From Alkalinema sp. FACHB-956 (GTDB lineage: Bacteria > Cyanobacteriota > Cyanobacteriia > Leptolyngbyales > Leptolyngbyaceae): a DNA stretch of 64,000 nucleotides. Numbering within the stretch: the stretch's first letter is position 1; each line of letters opens with the position of its first letter. Below, in pieces: positions 62,555-64,000 of this stretch. Position numbers and translations under genes: made by a program. The notes below the pieces were generated by a model. The model was not told where the DNA came from. It searched no databases and saw only the letters and a program-made list of their open reading frames with translations. The DNA is taken from positions 1 to 64,000 of the forward strand of contig NZ_JACJRC010000020.1 in the NCBI RefSeq assembly GCF_014697025.1, given 5' to 3'.

Positions 62555-64000
62555 ATGAGTCCCAATCTGTTTACCTATGGACGGTTTGGCCGATCGTTGC
62601 CTACCCAAGAACGCTGGATTGATTTGGCTTGGGCGGGCGGGTTGTTGCTAGCGGCTAGCTTTTTGCTTTGCTTTCAGCTCGGCAATCTCCCTCTACGCGA
62701 TTGGGACGAGGGCATTGTGGCCCAAGTAGCGCGAGAAATTTGGCGATCGGGTTCTGCAATTTTTCATGATCTTTCTGCATGGCCGGAGTGGATCTACCCC
62801 AAGGATGTCGTTGGCAATCCCTACTTTAATAAGCCGCCGTTGATGCACTGGTTGGTGGCCTTGAGCTATGGCTTGGGGGGCGTGACAGAACTGAGCTCAC
62901 GCTTACCCAGCGCACTATTGACCGCGACCTCGGTGCCGTTGCTCTACTGGATTGGCCGTGAAATTTTTTATGAGCGGGTTCCAGCACTGTTTTCCGCCAT
63001 GGTGTATTTAACCTGGTTGCCGATCGTTCGGCAGGGGCGCTTAGCGATGCTAGATGGCGCGATTCTCTGCTTTTTTTTGTTTATGATGGCCTGTCTGTTG
63101 CGATCGCGGCGGGATTTGCGCTGGAGTTGTGGGGTTGGCATCGGCATTGGCCTGATGTGCTTTACGAAGGGCATTTTGGGACTGTTCCTGGGGGCGATCG
63201 GTCTAGCATTCATGGTGTGGGATACGCCACGTTTGCTGTCCTGTGGCTATCTTTGGTTGGGGTTGGGGTTGGGGATTGCGCCCGTGGCCAGTTGGTACGG
63301 GGCACAATGGTTGCAATACCAGCATCAATTTGTTGGGGAACACCTGATGAAACAGTCCATCAATCGGGTGTGGGAGGATGTGGGCAGTAATAAAGGCCCA
63401 GTATGGTACTACCTCCTAGAGGTGTTGAAATATGGGGTACCTTGGATTTTCTTTTTGCCGCAGGCGATCGGGTTTGCTTGGCACCATCGCAATTTGAGCT
63501 GGGCGAGACTGTTATTGCTGTGGAGCGGGGTCTATTTTGCGGTGATTTCTATCATGAGTACGAAGCTACCCTGGTATGTCCTGCCGCTGTATCCAGCCTT
63601 ATCTTTATTGGTGGGTGCGCAGTTATCGCGTCTGTGGACGCCACCTTTAGCATCATCGGTGCATCAACCCATGCGAATGACCTATCGGAAGGCATGGACT
63701 GGTTTATTTGGTCTATTGATGGCGATTTCCGGAGCGGGCATTGCTTATTTTGTCACGCAGCCCAATCCCGAATGGGATATTGTGTTGGCATTGGGGACGC
63801 TGGGGATTACGGGACTGGTGGTGATGATTTTGCTATTCCGGCAGGATCGACAGTTTATTCCTGTTCTGATGTGGGGAATGTATTTAACCCTGTTGTTTTT
63901 TGTGGGATCCAATGTGTGGATTTGGGAATTAAATGAAGCCTATCCCGTTAAGCCGATCGCCCAAATGATTCAAGCTCGTACGCCCGATCGATCGACGATT
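62555..64000 (+). CDS. Glycosyltransferase family 39 (ArnT/PMT-like), partial
   Basis: An integral membrane glycosyltransferase that uses a polyprenyl-phosphate sugar donor. The frame opens at ATG 62555 and is open to the right edge (482 codons visible), so the C-terminus is missing. The first periplasmic loop has the acidic catalytic motif LRDWDEGIVAQVAREI; the PYFNKPPLMHWLVALSYGLGG segment and RQGRLAMLDGAI are standard for the family. At least nine membrane segments are visible. The acceptor could be a lipid or a protein; not determinable. Confidence 0.88.
   Translation, partial: MSPNLFTYGRFGRSLPTQERWIDLAWAGGLLLAASFLLCFQLGNLPLRDWDEGIVAQVAREIWRSGSAIFHDLSAWPEWIYPKDVVGNPYFNKPPLMHWLVALSYGLGGVTELSSRLPSALLTATSVPLLYWIGREIFYERVPALFSAMVYLTWLPIVRQGRLAMLDGAILCFFLFMMACLLRSRRDLRWSCGVGIGIGLMCFTKGILGLFLGAIGLAFMVWDTPRLLSCGYLWLGLGLGIAPVASWYGAQWLQYQHQFVGEHLMKQSINRVWEDVGSNKGPVWYYLLEVLKYGVPWIFFLPQAIGFAWHHRNLSWARLLLLWSGVYFAVISIMSTKLPWYVLPLYPALSLLVGAQLSRLWTPPLASSVHQPMRMTYRKAWTGLFGLLMAISGAGIAYFVTQPNPEWDIVLALGTLGITGLVVMILLFRQDRQFIPVLMWGMYLTLLFFVGSNVWIWELNEAYPVKPIAQMIQARTPDRSTI

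Noticed and set aside
1-64000. tRNA or rRNA genes
   Set aside because: No T-loop, anticodon arm or rRNA-like sequence was recognised by eye; a covariance-model search would be decisive.

Overview
The window is chromosomal DNA of a cyanobacterium. It holds a Form IB RuBisCO operon (rbcL-rbcX-rbcS), chlorophyll synthase, the aerobic cyclase AcsF, heme oxygenase, a photosystem II D1 protein, the cytochrome b6f subunit PetP, cyanophycin synthetase, and very many CGATCG / GCGATCGC (HIP1) sites. A filamentous or unicellular beta-cyanobacterium is likely; the genus cannot be settled from the sequence. No tRNA, rRNA, CRISPR array or intact insertion sequence was recognised.

Layout. 1-11 kb is a nitrogen-storage locus: cyanophycin synthetase (cphA), cyanophycinase (cphB) and the two-domain arginine dihydrolase/ornithine enzyme (argZ/agrE) on the minus strand, then on the plus strand a propeller/transglutaminase-like protein directly followed by an isoaspartyl peptidase/asparaginase. 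Together these could make the polymer, cut it to beta-Asp-Arg, split the dipeptide and degrade the arginine. 11-18 kb is a three-gene minus-strand operon that looks like a conflict or immune system: a four-helix membrane protein, a PNP-nucleosidase/SIR2 fusion and an nSTAND ATPase with a WD40 propeller. 18-28.7 kb carries housekeeping and envelope genes: a U32 family protein, a PAP2-like membrane protein, a 2OG-Fe(II) oxygenase, a GT2 glycosyltransferase, a LysM/M23 peptidase, glycogen synthase, a conserved unknown and a Coq4-like protein. 28.8-31.3 kb is the RuBisCO operon.

31.7-43.4 kb holds an ExbB/TolQ-like channel, small unknowns, a peptidoglycan amidase, hisF, a DnaJ-WD40 protein, petP, an ArsA-like ATPase followed by chlG, and a class A penicillin-binding protein. 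43.5-49.7 kb is probably a low-oxygen acclimation island: acsF divergent from heme oxygenase and hemN, then a psbA whose product carries the diagnostic substitutions of the microaerobic D1' form, then a fatty-acid desaturase. 49.7-64 kb holds a membrane metalloprotease with CBS domains, a pirin, a small membrane protein, a PRC-barrel protein, coaX, a GH57 glycosidase, an Nfu scaffold, a DUF3386 protein, photorespiratory glycerate kinase, a COP23 protein, a zinc-ribbon protein and the start of a GT39 glycosyltransferase.

One genome-level trait runs through the window: more than fifteen short tandem arrays (units of 9-23 bp). Nearly every array has its own unit sequence, most lie between genes or at gene ends, and several contain the stop codon of the adjacent gene. 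Three stem-loops near gene 3' ends also carry HIP1 palindromes in their stems.
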